A program made the translations under genes and the position numbers. A stretch of DNA of 64,000 bases, taken from assembly GCA_002840715.1 (NCBI GenBank), contig PHBW01000006.1:1-64000 (forward strand), written 5' to 3'. Source of the stretch: Chloroflexi bacterium HGW-Chloroflexi-4. GTDB taxonomy: Bacteria > Chloroflexota > Anaerolineae > Anaerolineales > Anaerolineaceae. A model generated the notes under the pieces. The model was not told the origin of the DNA, ran no database searches, and saw only the letters and a program-made list of their open reading frames with translations. Positions 41,169 to 50,410 of the stretch are shown here, one piece after another. Every line of letters starts with the position of its first letter. Position 1 is the stretch's first letter.

Positions 41169-42008
41169 ATGCGACAGCTCTGGCATATTCTCAAACGTGT
41201 TTTCCTCTACATTTTCTTGACCGGCGCCACTGTCATGATGGCTTTTCCGCTTTTCTGGATGATCTCATCATCTCTAAAAACGGTTCAAGAGACCAACTCT
41301 GCCGGCATCGTCTGGTTTCCACCGCACCCTACTTTACAGGCTTATATAGAAATATTCCGAAACGAGATTTTCCTGCGTTCCTACTTCAACAGCATTTTCT
41401 ACACAACGCTGGCGCTGGTAGGCACACTAGCATCCATTGCAGTCGTGGCTTATGCCTTCAGCCGTATCAACTGGCCTGGGCGCAACATTGTATTCTTCTT
41501 GATGCTTTCAACCATGATGATCCCGGCGCAAGCTTTGCTGGTGCCACAGTATGTCTTCTTCAATAAATTGGATTGGATCAATACCTTTAATCCGCTCATC
41601 ATCCCTGGGTACTTTGCCGGTGGCGCAGCCATGGTCTTTTTGCTCAGGCAGTCGATGAGCCAGATTCCAAAAGAGATGGATGAATCCGCCGTCATGGATG
41701 GCGCCAGCCACATTCAAATATTCTGGGAGATCATCTTGCCGTTGGTGAAAGCCCCCATGGCCACCATCGCCACGCTCTTGTTCGTAGGGTTGTGGAGCAG
41801 CCTCCTCGTTCCCATTATGTATCTGCAAACTGTGGATTTATACACACTGCCTATCTATATCTCGACGCTATATAATATTAATTTGACTGTCCAACCCTGG
41901 CCGACAATCATGGCTGCAGCAGTGCTTACAACCGTTCCGCTGATGGTGGTTTTCTTCTTTGCTCAGCGTTACATTTTAGACAGTGTGGTAATCTCGGGAA
42001 TGAAATAA
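41169..42008 (+). CDS. ABC sugar importer permease, MalG-like
   Basis: The 279-residue product has six helices, the N-terminal MMAFPLFWMISSSLKT segment and the EAA loop MDESAVMDGASHIQIFWEIIL. It forms the channel with the preceding MalF-like protein. AGGAGGC precedes the ATG at 41169. The next gene begins three bases after its stop, tying uptake to the hexosaminidase. Confidence 0.92.
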   Translation: MRQLWHILKRVFLYIFLTGATVMMAFPLFWMISSSLKTVQETNSAGIVWFPPHPTLQAYIEIFRNEIFLRSYFNSIFYTTLALVGTLASIAVVAYAFSRINWPGRNIVFFLMLSTMMIPAQALLVPQYVFFNKLDWINTFNPLIIPGYFAGGAAMVFLLRQSMSQIPKEMDESAVMDGASHIQIFWEIILPLVKAPMATIATLLFVGLWSSLLVPIMYLQTVDLYTLPIYISTLYNINLTVQPWPTIMAAAVLTTVPLMVVFFFAQRYILDSVVISGMK

Positions 42009-42011
42009 ACC

Positions 42012-43610
42012 GTGAATTCAGTAGATTTAATTGGCCAAAAATTATTGTTAGCCTTTCAAGGGAAACAGTTCACACCCGAAATGGCGCAATCCCTTGCCAG
42101 CTACAAGCCAGGCGGGGTTACCTTCTTTCGCAGTTTCAACATTGGCAACCCTGAGCAGGTCAAGAAACTGGTTTCTGATCTTCAAAACCACGCCCACAAC
42201 CTTGGACTGCCGCCTCTGTTAATTGGCACAGATCAGGAAGGCGGGCAATTGATGGCCGTTGGTGAAGGCACCACACCCTTGCCTGGCAACATGGCGCTTG
42301 GTGCGGCGGGTTCTACAAAACTTGCAAGAAGAACCGGTGAAGTGCTGGGACGCGAATTAGCCGCCATGGGCATCAATATGAATTATGCACCTTGTTGTGA
42401 CGTCAATGTTAATCCGCGCAACCCGGTGATTGGCACCAGATCATTTGGTGAAGATCCAAAACAGGTTGCGCTGATGGCCGCAGCCATGGTTGAAGGCATC
42501 CAATCGCAGGGGGTTGCAGCGGTTGCCAAGCACTTTCCGGGTCACGGCGATACTTCGGCGGATTCACATCTCGGCTTACCCTCTTTGCCTCACAGCCTCG
42601 AAAGATTGCAATCTGTTGAATTTATTCCCTTTCAGGCTGCCATCGATGCGGATGTTAAACTGACAATGAGCGCTCATATCGCCATGCCGGCAATTGATGG
42701 TAATGATGCACCGCCCGCCACCTTATCAAAGGCTATTCTGACTGGTCTGCTTCGGGAACAGCTTGGTTTTGAGGGTGTGATCGTTTCAGACGCCATGGAT
42801 ATGCAAGCCATTCAGCAGGGTGAGAACCTGGGTGAAGAATGTGCCCGGGCCTCCACCGCCGGCATTGATCTTTTGCTGATGACTGCAGACCCTGTAGATC
42901 ACAAACGTGCCTGGAATGGCTTAACCCGTTCTTATCAATACGACCTTCAATTCCGTGTGACTTGCGAACATTCAGCAGAACGCATTGAGCATCTGAAATC
43001 CTGGCTGGCTGCTCACCAAACAAAACCAGGGCTGGAAGTTCTTGGCTGTGCAGATCATCTGGCGGTTGCTGACGAAATCGCAGAGCGCTCTGTCACCTTG
43101 GTGCGTAATGATGCGCATTTGCTGCCTTTATCACTCGATCAAGACCAACGGATTGGGGTCATAATTCCACAGCCCGCAGATCTTACCCCTGCTGATACTT
43201 CATCTTATGTTGTGCCAGCGCTGGCATCCTCAATTCGCGAGTTCCACTCCAACGTGGATGAAATTGTCATTCCCTTTGCGCCAAATGAATCGGTCATACA
43301 AAAAGTGCTTGAACAAGTACAAGGTGCAGCGTTGGTCATTGTCGGCACAATAAATGCATTTGATTGCCCTGCCCAAGCCGAATTGGTCAATAAACTACTG
43401 CAAAGCGGCATCCCTACTGTGGTGACTGCGCTGCGTATGCCTTACGACCTGATCTCATTTGATAAAGCTCCAACCTATTTGTGCACCTACAGCATTCAAT
43501 CGCCATCCATGGTTGCGCTGGCGAAAATTTTGTTTGGAAAGCTCAAACCACAAGGCTGTCTGCCTGTTTCGATCCCCGGGCTATACCCCAACGGTTACCG
43601 CCTGGTTTGA
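42012..43610 (+). CDS. Glycoside hydrolase family 3, NagZ-type beta-N-acetylhexosaminidase
   Basis: The 532-residue enzyme has an N-terminal TIM barrel with the NagZ signature KHFPGHGDTSADSHLGLP, where the Asp-His dyad acts as acid/base, and the nucleophile region VIVSDAMDMQAI. A C-terminal alpha/beta domain of about 190 residues makes it the two-domain form. No signal peptide is seen, so it works in the cytoplasm on imported GlcNAc-oligosaccharides or muropeptides. The start is GTG at 42012, three bases after the permease stop, making it the last gene of the importer operon. Confidence 0.9.
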   Translation: MNSVDLIGQKLLLAFQGKQFTPEMAQSLASYKPGGVTFFRSFNIGNPEQVKKLVSDLQNHAHNLGLPPLLIGTDQEGGQLMAVGEGTTPLPGNMALGAAGSTKLARRTGEVLGRELAAMGINMNYAPCCDVNVNPRNPVIGTRSFGEDPKQVALMAAAMVEGIQSQGVAAVAKHFPGHGDTSADSHLGLPSLPHSLERLQSVEFIPFQAAIDADVKLTMSAHIAMPAIDGNDAPPATLSKAILTGLLREQLGFEGVIVSDAMDMQAIQQGENLGEECARASTAGIDLLLMTADPVDHKRAWNGLTRSYQYDLQFRVTCEHSAERIEHLKSWLAAHQTKPGLEVLGCADHLAVADEIAERSVTLVRNDAHLLPLSLDQDQRIGVIIPQPADLTPADTSSYVVPALASSIREFHSNVDEIVIPFAPNESVIQKVLEQVQGAALVIVGTINAFDCPAQAELVNKLLQSGIPTVVTALRMPYDLISFDKAPTYLCTYSIQSPSMVALAKILFGKLKPQGCLPVSIPGLYPNGYRLV

Positions 43611-43628
43611 ATTCTTCTCTTTTTTACA

Positions 43629-43672
43629 CGAATCTGCCCTGAGTCAATGGTCAAGACTTCAGTGCAGATTCG
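43629..43672. terminator. Hairpin between convergent hexosaminidase and chitinase genes
   Basis: CGAATCTGC pairs with GCAGATTCG across a 26-base loop that can form a further short stem. It lies in the 90-base gap between converging genes. No T run follows in either direction, so an intrinsic terminator is not certain. Confidence 0.4.
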
Positions 43673-43699
43673 ATAATTTATCCTATTAGGTTAATGGCT

Positions 43700-45649
43700 T
43701 CACTTTACCAGCTTAATCTTTCCAAACGTCCTTGGATCAGCATAAGTACGGATGTTTGAAGTGGATAACATGCTCTCCTGACTGCCGCCGGGTGTATCCG
43801 AGTCGCTGGGGCTGATATTCATGCCAATGACCGCGCCCTCCGCAAGGCTGATGCCCGATAATGCTCCAACCGGGATGAAGGCTTCAAGAATATAGCCTGT
43901 GTCGGTTTCGCTGTAAGCCATTTCAAGCCCATTGATTTCGCCGGGGGTGAAAGCACCGTTGAACCAGGCGTAACCCACGGAAGATACTTTCTCAAGATCA
44001 CCGAGTGAAAGACCGATTTGAAAGTCATCATCGTTCATGCCTGGGTTGTCATAATCCCCATCCATTTGTGTGTCGAGCTGAATTTCCATGTGATCGCCGT
44101 GCCAGAGAGTGTCGTCTGCCGCAGATTGGACATGCTTGTCGTCGGTAACCCGAAAGGCAAAATAAAGCCCCTCTGAGCTCCAACCTGCCCAGGCCTGGGC
44201 TGAAAGGTCTTCTGGTCCGCTCCAACTGGTGGGTGCTGCCATGTAGACGACCTGGCTTTCTTGATCCAACACGAAGTCTGGCGTTTCAGCCCATTCGCTT
44301 AACTGACCATCCACAATAATTTTATTGACCTCGTGAAGGTTTGTCTCAAATGGCCGCGGAACCACCACCATGGGCATCGGGGTTGGCTTAATCGGTCCGC
44401 CGTTCTCAAAGCCTGAGTAGATACCGTCAACCAGACTCTGGTCTCCCTGAGTGATCTCCCAAATCATCACGCCGGCCAGCCCCTGGTCTTTGACATAGCC
44501 AGCTTTGGCTTCTAGCGAACGGGCATCGTCAAAACTGATAAAGGTCTGGCTGGCACTGTCATACAACCAGGGCACGTTGGCTTCCTGATTCCAATAGTAC
44601 TGCCAGGTGGGCAGGTAGCGGTCACGGATATCGTTGTATTCAAAAGATCCGGGCTCATGTGTGCCGGGGGCAGCGCTTGCCGCGGATTGATACAAACCGT
44701 GATCCACATCTGCCACACCCGTCCAACCGCGGCCGTAGAAGGGAACGCCCATGACCAGTTTGGAGGCGGGCACACCTTCTGCCAGATACCGTTGCACGGT
44801 GGCGTCAGCATTAAGCGCAGCATCCGCAGGGTCATTGCCGGGACGGTACAGCGGTGCATTGAAATTGGTGGTGGAATCCCAGGTGCCGTGAAAGTCGTAA
44901 GTCATCAGGTTGATCCAATCCACGGCGGCGGCGATACCAGGTAGATCGAGGTTGCGAATGCTGCCCGGACCAACCGGCGCGGCAATCGTGAGAAGGTAAT
45001 GAGTGCCGTTAGTCTGACCAAGCGAATCTAGTTGCAGGCGCAATTCATTAAGCAACAGGGTGAAATTGGCGGTGTCGTCGGGAGAGCCATTGGTCAATCC
45101 GCCGCTTACCGGATATTCCCAATCGATATCGATGCCGTCGAATACATCACCGTATTGTTTAAGATACAGGTCAATGCAGGAGGTTGCGAAACGCTGCCTA
45201 GAAGCTTCGTCTTTGGCTGCGTTTGAGAAATTACCAGACCAGTTCCATCCGCCAACGGAGATTAGCACCTTGAGCTGCGGATTTAGTTTCTTCAGTTCCA
45301 ACAGTTGGTTAAAATTACCATGAAAGACGGTTTTGTTTTTTTCATCCCTACCCGTGATGCTTTCACCGGCGTCGTAGACTTTTTCGATATCCGCAGCGGG
45401 GTCGCCTAACACACATTCTCCCGTGGTTGACACGTTCGAAAAAGCATAATTGATGTGTGTCAGCTTTTGAGTGGGGGCAGATAACAACGGCACTCCGCGG
45501 GCGGTTGCCCAGGAGGGGTAATATCCAATCACCATTTTATCTATAGGTAGTGAAACATCTGGCCGGGGGGGTGCAGCTTCGGGCGAAGCGCATCCGCTGA
45601 GGACGAACACAAGTATGAGAATAGACGTTAGAACTCTTTTAATTAACAT
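43700..45649 (-). CDS. Secreted GH18 chitinase with CBM9-like C-terminal domain
   Basis: The 649-residue product has a lipoprotein signal ending FVLSGC and a GH18 barrel with the catalytic DGIDIDWEYP motif, whose last Glu is the acid. LMTYDFHGTWD and GVMIWEITQGD are further GH18 signatures. The final 200 or so residues (VDGQLSEWAETPDF, GLYFAFRVTDDKHVQ, GDHMEIQLDTQ) resemble CBM9/DOMON-like sugar-binding domains. AGGAGGAGTGTT precedes the ATG at 45649. It would cut chitin outside the cell and feed the importer locus that converges on it. Confidence 0.9.
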   Translation of the reverse strand: MLIKRVLTSILILVFVLSGCASPEAAPPRPDVSLPIDKMVIGYYPSWATARGVPLLSAPTQKLTHINYAFSNVSTTGECVLGDPAADIEKVYDAGESITGRDEKNKTVFHGNFNQLLELKKLNPQLKVLISVGGWNWSGNFSNAAKDEASRQRFATSCIDLYLKQYGDVFDGIDIDWEYPVSGGLTNGSPDDTANFTLLLNELRLQLDSLGQTNGTHYLLTIAAPVGPGSIRNLDLPGIAAAVDWINLMTYDFHGTWDSTTNFNAPLYRPGNDPADAALNADATVQRYLAEGVPASKLVMGVPFYGRGWTGVADVDHGLYQSAASAAPGTHEPGSFEYNDIRDRYLPTWQYYWNQEANVPWLYDSASQTFISFDDARSLEAKAGYVKDQGLAGVMIWEITQGDQSLVDGIYSGFENGGPIKPTPMPMVVVPRPFETNLHEVNKIIVDGQLSEWAETPDFVLDQESQVVYMAAPTSWSGPEDLSAQAWAGWSSEGLYFAFRVTDDKHVQSAADDTLWHGDHMEIQLDTQMDGDYDNPGMNDDDFQIGLSLGDLEKVSSVGYAWFNGAFTPGEINGLEMAYSETDTGYILEAFIPVGALSGISLAEGAVIGMNISPSDSDTPGGSQESMLSTSNIRTYADPRTFGKIKLVK

Positions 45650-45769
45650 AACACTCCTCCTGAAAACGTAAACTATTTTCAGAGAAGGAGAGTAACTCAA
45701 TTATAAACCATCACTTTCAAACTGATTAAGGTTAGCCAGAATAAGTATTAAAAAAAGGTTCAATTGATC

Positions 45770-46360
45770 TTATTTGGCTGAAACTTCAATTCGATTTTGA
45801 CCGTTTTGTTTTGCTTGCTTTACCAACTTAATAGAAGCATCAATGAGTTGATCTGTTGACTCGCCATTAAATTGGCAAATACCGCCGCTTATTGAAATTC
45901 TGATCTCATCTTCGAAAATGTTTAGTTCAACAGATTCTCTGATTTGTTCTGCTACCGTTAAGGCATTCTCTGCCTTGCATGAAGGTAAGATGAGCATGAA
46001 TTCATCGCCATCAAATCGGCCGACGATATCGGTTATTCTGACACTTGAGGTAATTATTTTGGCAATCTCAGTCAGAACTTTGTCTCCAAATGAATGACCG
46101 TACCGATCATTAACCGCTTTAAAATCATCCACATCAAAAAGCACCAAACTTAATGGTTCTTTGGTGCGGGTGGCTCTTTTAGTTTCATAGCCAAGGCGCT
46201 CAACCAGTTCACTGCGATTATTAAGTTTGGTTAAGAAATCCAAACGGCTCATTTGTTCAATTTGCTTGTTCTTTTCGGTTTGAACATTTTCCAATTCGAT
46301 GGTGAGTTCTTTTACTTTATCAATCAATTGCTCTTTTGAAAGGGCTTGATATGAATCCAT
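45770..46360 (-). CDS. GGDEF-domain protein (possible diguanylate cyclase)
   Basis: The 196-residue protein has a short N-terminal coiled coil (LIDKVKELTIELENVQTEKN) and one GGDEF domain with LDFLTKLNNRSEL and LVLFDVDDFKAVNDRYGH. The active loop reads RFDGDEFML, so the first Gly of GGDEF is Asp. That change is unusual and may weaken c-di-GMP synthesis. There is no sensor or membrane domain, so any signal must come through the coiled coil or a partner. Confidence 0.88.
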   Translation of the reverse strand: MDSYQALSKEQLIDKVKELTIELENVQTEKNKQIEQMSRLDFLTKLNNRSELVERLGYETKRATRTKEPLSLVLFDVDDFKAVNDRYGHSFGDKVLTEIAKIITSSVRITDIVGRFDGDEFMLILPSCKAENALTVAEQIRESVELNIFEDEIRISISGGICQFNGESTDQLIDASIKLVKQAKQNGQNRIEVSAK

Positions 46361-46604
46361 CTAACTACTCCTAATGGTCGTTAATTAATCCAGTACTAAC
46401 ATTATAGTGTTCAAAATCGATGAATACAAACCCCAATGAGTAATAGTTGGTAAACAGAAATGTAAACTTAAAATGAGCCATGAAGGTTATAATCTCATCT
46501 TATGCAAGCGGTTGCATTCGAATAATTAAGTGGTTGTTTTCACTTTTTTTGAAAAACAGGTTATTTTTTTTTATCCCTTTAAATTGCGACGGTTATAGAA
46601 GTTA

Positions 46605-47918
46605 ATGAGAATTCCTTTTTATGCACGTAAAATTTCACGATGGACTGCGGATCTACCTGTCGGCGGCGCCTGGGGGCGGACAGCGCAGGAGTATATTCAA
46701 CAAAACCTGCGCTGGCTATGGTTTGACGGATTATATGCTGCAGCCAGCGATAATATCATTATAAATTTTATCAGCCTGTATATTCTTTCGCTCGGGGCAA
46801 GTGAATTCCAGATTGGTTTGATGAGTTCCATCTCGAGCTTTTTCGCCGCCTTGATGTTATTTCTGGGGGCTGTTCTGGCTGATCGTATTGGTCATCATAA
46901 AGAGATTGTCGTTATCTCTGGTGGATCGCTGGGTCGTTTGTGCATTTTAATGTTGGTGTTTGTTCCCATTCTGTTCCATGGCGCATCAGTGGTGTGGATC
47001 GCGATAGCATTTTCTGTGCTGCGCGATGCTTTTGGCAATTTGTCTTATCCAGCATGGATGTCGGTTTTGAATGAAACCATTCCCCTAGAAGGCCGTGGGC
47101 GTTACTTTGGATCGCGCAACTTTGTGATGGGCATTGCCGGCATGATCACCACCCTGGCGGCTGGCAAGATCATCACTCTGTTTGTTCATCAAATGGGATA
47201 TCAAATCGTTATTGCCGCAGCCTTCGTACTCGGATTAGCCTCAACTTATAATTTTTTCAGCATTAAGACCCAGCCGACAATTAAGAAGTTAGGCCGTGGG
47301 GCGAGTCTTTCACTCAAAACAATCCCAGGGCTTCTCAAGGGCCATCCGCAGTTCGTGGCGTTGATGCTGACTGCCGGTGTGTGGAACTTCGCCATCAACA
47401 TATCCGGTCCGTTTTTCAGCGTTTATATGGTTCAGGATCTGCATTTCTCTGCTTCAGTAGTGGGCTTGACCAATGTAGCCACCGCTTTGAGCGGATTATT
47501 GGTGCTCAATGAAGTGGGCAGTCTTTCAGACCGCCTCGGCCCACGAAAGCTGCAAATATTCAGCATGATTTTGATTCCACTGCTGCCTGTGATGTGGATC
47601 TTCGCCCGGGAGCCCTGGCACATCATCTTAATCAATATCTTTGGCGGCACAATTTGGGCAGCCTTTAACCTCACCTCCTTCAACTTGCTGCTCAATTCAA
47701 TCCCCAAAGATAAGGTTCCGGGTTATTCCGCCCTTTATCAAATCATGGTGACCCTCTCGCTGGCAATGGGTGCCATGCTGGGCAGCGCCCTGATAACCCG
47801 CTTTGGTTTTTATGTATTGTTGAGCGCATCTGCGGTGGTCAGGGTGATTGCCACCATCCTGTTTGCCAGATTGGTGAAGGAACCTACTAAAGAGCTTGTT
47901 GACGTTGTTTCACCATAA
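46605..47918 (+). CDS. Major facilitator superfamily transporter
   Basis: The 437-residue protein has about 12 helices and MFS loop motifs ADRIGHHKEI after helix 2 and LSDRLGPRKLQ after helix 8. The direct neighbour, a GH3 beta-glucosidase starting 36 bases later, suggests that the cargo is a beta-glucoside or disaccharide. A long soluble N terminus (about 40 residues) precedes the first helix. I find no strong ribosome binding site before the ATG at 46605. Confidence 0.85.
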   Translation: MRIPFYARKISRWTADLPVGGAWGRTAQEYIQQNLRWLWFDGLYAAASDNIIINFISLYILSLGASEFQIGLMSSISSFFAALMLFLGAVLADRIGHHKEIVVISGGSLGRLCILMLVFVPILFHGASVVWIAIAFSVLRDAFGNLSYPAWMSVLNETIPLEGRGRYFGSRNFVMGIAGMITTLAAGKIITLFVHQMGYQIVIAAAFVLGLASTYNFFSIKTQPTIKKLGRGASLSLKTIPGLLKGHPQFVALMLTAGVWNFAINISGPFFSVYMVQDLHFSASVVGLTNVATALSGLLVLNEVGSLSDRLGPRKLQIFSMILIPLLPVMWIFAREPWHIILINIFGGTIWAAFNLTSFNLLLNSIPKDKVPGYSALYQIMVTLSLAMGAMLGSALITRFGFYVLLSASAVVRVIATILFARLVKEPTKELVDVVSP

Positions 47919-47954
47919 AAGAGAGTGACAATCTTCAAAAAAGGATTGGATAAG

Positions 47955-50258
47955 ATGGCCGACAAAATAAACGAAATAATTTCGCAGATGATGCTTGAAG
48001 AAAAAGCGGCACTTTGCATCGGCGCCAGTAACTGGACCACAACCCCCATAAAGCGTTTGGGGGTGCCCGAAATGTTTGTTGCAGACGGCCCGCACGGCCT
48101 GCGCCGACAGCCTTCAGCGACCGATTCAGCCATTAAGAGCTTGCCTGCCACCTGTTTTCCGACGGCATCCTTGCTAGCCTCCACCTGGGATGTGGACTTG
48201 ATTCGTTTCATGGGTGAAGCGCTGGCTGAAGAATGCATCGCCCAAAACGTGGATGTGATTCTCGGCCCCGGTGTCAACATGAAACGTTCGCCTCTCTGCG
48301 GACGCAATTTTGAGTATTTTTCTGAAGACCCCTATCTGGCTGGCGAGATAGCCGTAGCTTTTATCAACGGAGTTCAATCCAAAGGGGTGGGTACCTCACT
48401 GAAACATTATGCCGCCAATAATCAGGAGTACCAGCGTCTGGCCATCAACGCTGAGATCGATGAACGTACCCTGCGCGAGATTTACCTGCCCGCTTTTGAA
48501 AAAGCTGTCAAGCAGGCCAACCCCTGGACGGTGATGTGCTCTTACAACAAGATCAACGGTATTTTGTCTTCTCAGAACCCCTATCTGCTTGACGATATTC
48601 TTAAAAATGAATGGGGTTTCGAAGGGTTGGTTGTTTCGGATTGGGGGGCCGTGCGTGATCGCACAGCCGCTTTGCAAGCCGGTCTGGATTGGGAAATGCC
48701 CGGTCCGCGTCAGTACCGCGTCAATAAAGTGGTGGAGGCAGTCGAAAACGGCATTCTTGATTTAACCGTGCTTGATGAATCCGTGCGCCGCATACTCAAA
48801 ATCGTTTTCAAAGCCGCCGAGACCCCCAAAACGGGTGAGTTTGATGCGGAGGCTCATCATGATCTGGCGCGCAAGATTGCGTCTGAAGGCATGGTGCTGC
48901 TGAAAAATAATGGCATTCTGCCCTTGAAAAGTAAAGGGAAGATTGCCGTTATAGGACATGCAGCCAAAGAAGCTCACTTTCAGGGTGGGGGCAGTTCGCA
49001 CATCAATCCCACCCGGGTTGCCGTGCCGCTGGATGAGTTAAAGAAAGCCGCTCCTGAAGTGGAATTTATATACTGCGCGGGTTACCCGGCGGATGATTCT
49101 GCCCAGCCGCATTTAATTGAAGAAGCCGTAAAGCTCGCCAAAAACGCCAACATTGCTCTTCTTTACATTGCCCTGCCGACCTTCAAAGAATCTGAAGGCT
49201 ATGACCGCCCTGACATGGATTTGACTCAGCACCAAATAAAATTGATCCAGGCAGTCACCGGAGTGCAGCCCAATTCGGTGGTGATTCTGAATAATGGTTC
49301 ACCCATCGCTGTTTCGGCCTGGATGGAGCACACCGCGGCCATCCTCGAAGCGTACATGATGGGGCAGGCAGGTGGTGCCGCGGTTGCAGATATCCTCTTT
49401 GGCAAAGTCAACCCAAGCGGCCGACTTGCTGAAACTTTTCCTCTGCGACTGGAAGATACGCCGGCATTCACCAACTGGCCAGGTGACATGGGCGTTGTAC
49501 GCTACGGCGAAGGTTTTTACATTGGCTACCGTCATTACGATGTTAGAAAAATGGCTGTGTCTTTTCCGTTTGGTTTTGGCTTGAGCTACACCACTTTTGA
49601 ATATAAAAACCCATGTGTGGATAAATCCACTTTCAATGATGTGGATGGTGTGAAGGTGTCTGTAGAGGTGACCAACACTGGCAAAATGACCGGCAAAGAA
49701 ACCGGGCAGGTTTATGTGCATGATTGTAAATCCACTTTGCATCGACCTGTAAAAGAATTGAAGGCTTTTGCCAAGGTGGAACTGCAGCCCGGCGAAACTA
49801 AAAAAGTCACCCTCAAGCTGGACTTCCGTGCTTTCGCGTTCTATCACCCCGAGCACAAGCAGTGGATCACCGAGGACGGTGAATTTGACATCCTCATTGG
49901 CACATCGGCAGAGGATATATGTCAGACCCTCACCGTCACGCTTAAATCCACACTGGATTTGCCCAGCCTTCTCGATTTTGATTCAACCCTCAACGAATGG
50001 ATGCAGGATCCTCGCGGTTACCAGGTTTTATCGCCCATGTACGACCAAATTGAAGCGGCGCAGCGCAGACGCTTTGGCGGACAGGGCCGTTATGCCGACA
50101 AGAAAGAAGCCGGCGCCGGTCTGGGTGTGGCAGATATTATGGACATGGTGGGTGAGAATCCCCTTATGAGTGCATTTGCCATGATGATCGATGAAATCGG
50201 CAAGCCGCCTGAAGTCATGGTGGAGGAACTGCTGGCCAAGGTTCATGCCTTGAAATAG
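47955..50258 (+). CDS. Glycoside hydrolase family 3 beta-glucosidase
   Basis: The 767-residue protein contains the GH3 barrel, the (alpha/beta)6 sandwich and a C-terminal fibronectin-III-like domain. The nucleophile is the Asp in GLVVSDWGAV. The first region includes ADGPHGLRRQ, and LKNNGILPLK starts the second domain; the FnIII part has VSVEVTNTGKMTGKETGQVYV. A GTG at 47925 also opens the frame, but the ATG at 47955 gives a better start. No signal peptide is seen, so it probably works in the cytoplasm on sugars taken up by the MFS protein. An intrinsic terminator follows. Confidence 0.9.
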   Translation: MADKINEIISQMMLEEKAALCIGASNWTTTPIKRLGVPEMFVADGPHGLRRQPSATDSAIKSLPATCFPTASLLASTWDVDLIRFMGEALAEECIAQNVDVILGPGVNMKRSPLCGRNFEYFSEDPYLAGEIAVAFINGVQSKGVGTSLKHYAANNQEYQRLAINAEIDERTLREIYLPAFEKAVKQANPWTVMCSYNKINGILSSQNPYLLDDILKNEWGFEGLVVSDWGAVRDRTAALQAGLDWEMPGPRQYRVNKVVEAVENGILDLTVLDESVRRILKIVFKAAETPKTGEFDAEAHHDLARKIASEGMVLLKNNGILPLKSKGKIAVIGHAAKEAHFQGGGSSHINPTRVAVPLDELKKAAPEVEFIYCAGYPADDSAQPHLIEEAVKLAKNANIALLYIALPTFKESEGYDRPDMDLTQHQIKLIQAVTGVQPNSVVILNNGSPIAVSAWMEHTAAILEAYMMGQAGGAAVADILFGKVNPSGRLAETFPLRLEDTPAFTNWPGDMGVVRYGEGFYIGYRHYDVRKMAVSFPFGFGLSYTTFEYKNPCVDKSTFNDVDGVKVSVEVTNTGKMTGKETGQVYVHDCKSTLHRPVKELKAFAKVELQPGETKKVTLKLDFRAFAFYHPEHKQWITEDGEFDILIGTSAEDICQTLTVTLKSTLDLPSLLDFDSTLNEWMQDPRGYQVLSPMYDQIEAAQRRRFGGQGRYADKKEAGAGLGVADIMDMVGENPLMSAFAMMIDEIGKPPEVMVEELLAKVHALK

Positions 50259-50278
50259 GATATTTATTGAATCCGATT

Positions 50279-50312
50279 AGCGCCTGATTTTCCTTCACAG
50301 GCGCTTTTTTTT
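50279..50312 (+). terminator. Intrinsic terminator after the beta-glucosidase gene
   Basis: AGCGCCTG pairs with CAGGCGCT around an 11-base loop, followed by an uninterrupted run of T residues. Confidence 0.9.
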
Positions 50313-50410
50313 GCCATAAACGGATTATGTTCGTTTTTTTGATTATAATGAATTCATTCATGGATCATGAAATCTTAAAGTAGTGTTTAAAAAGGCGATA
50401 TAGGTGTTGA

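Noticed and set aside
49299-49856. 185-residue minus-strand frame inside the beta-glucosidase
   Set aside because: Antisense of the GH3 gene; composition and lack of domains mark it as a shadow.
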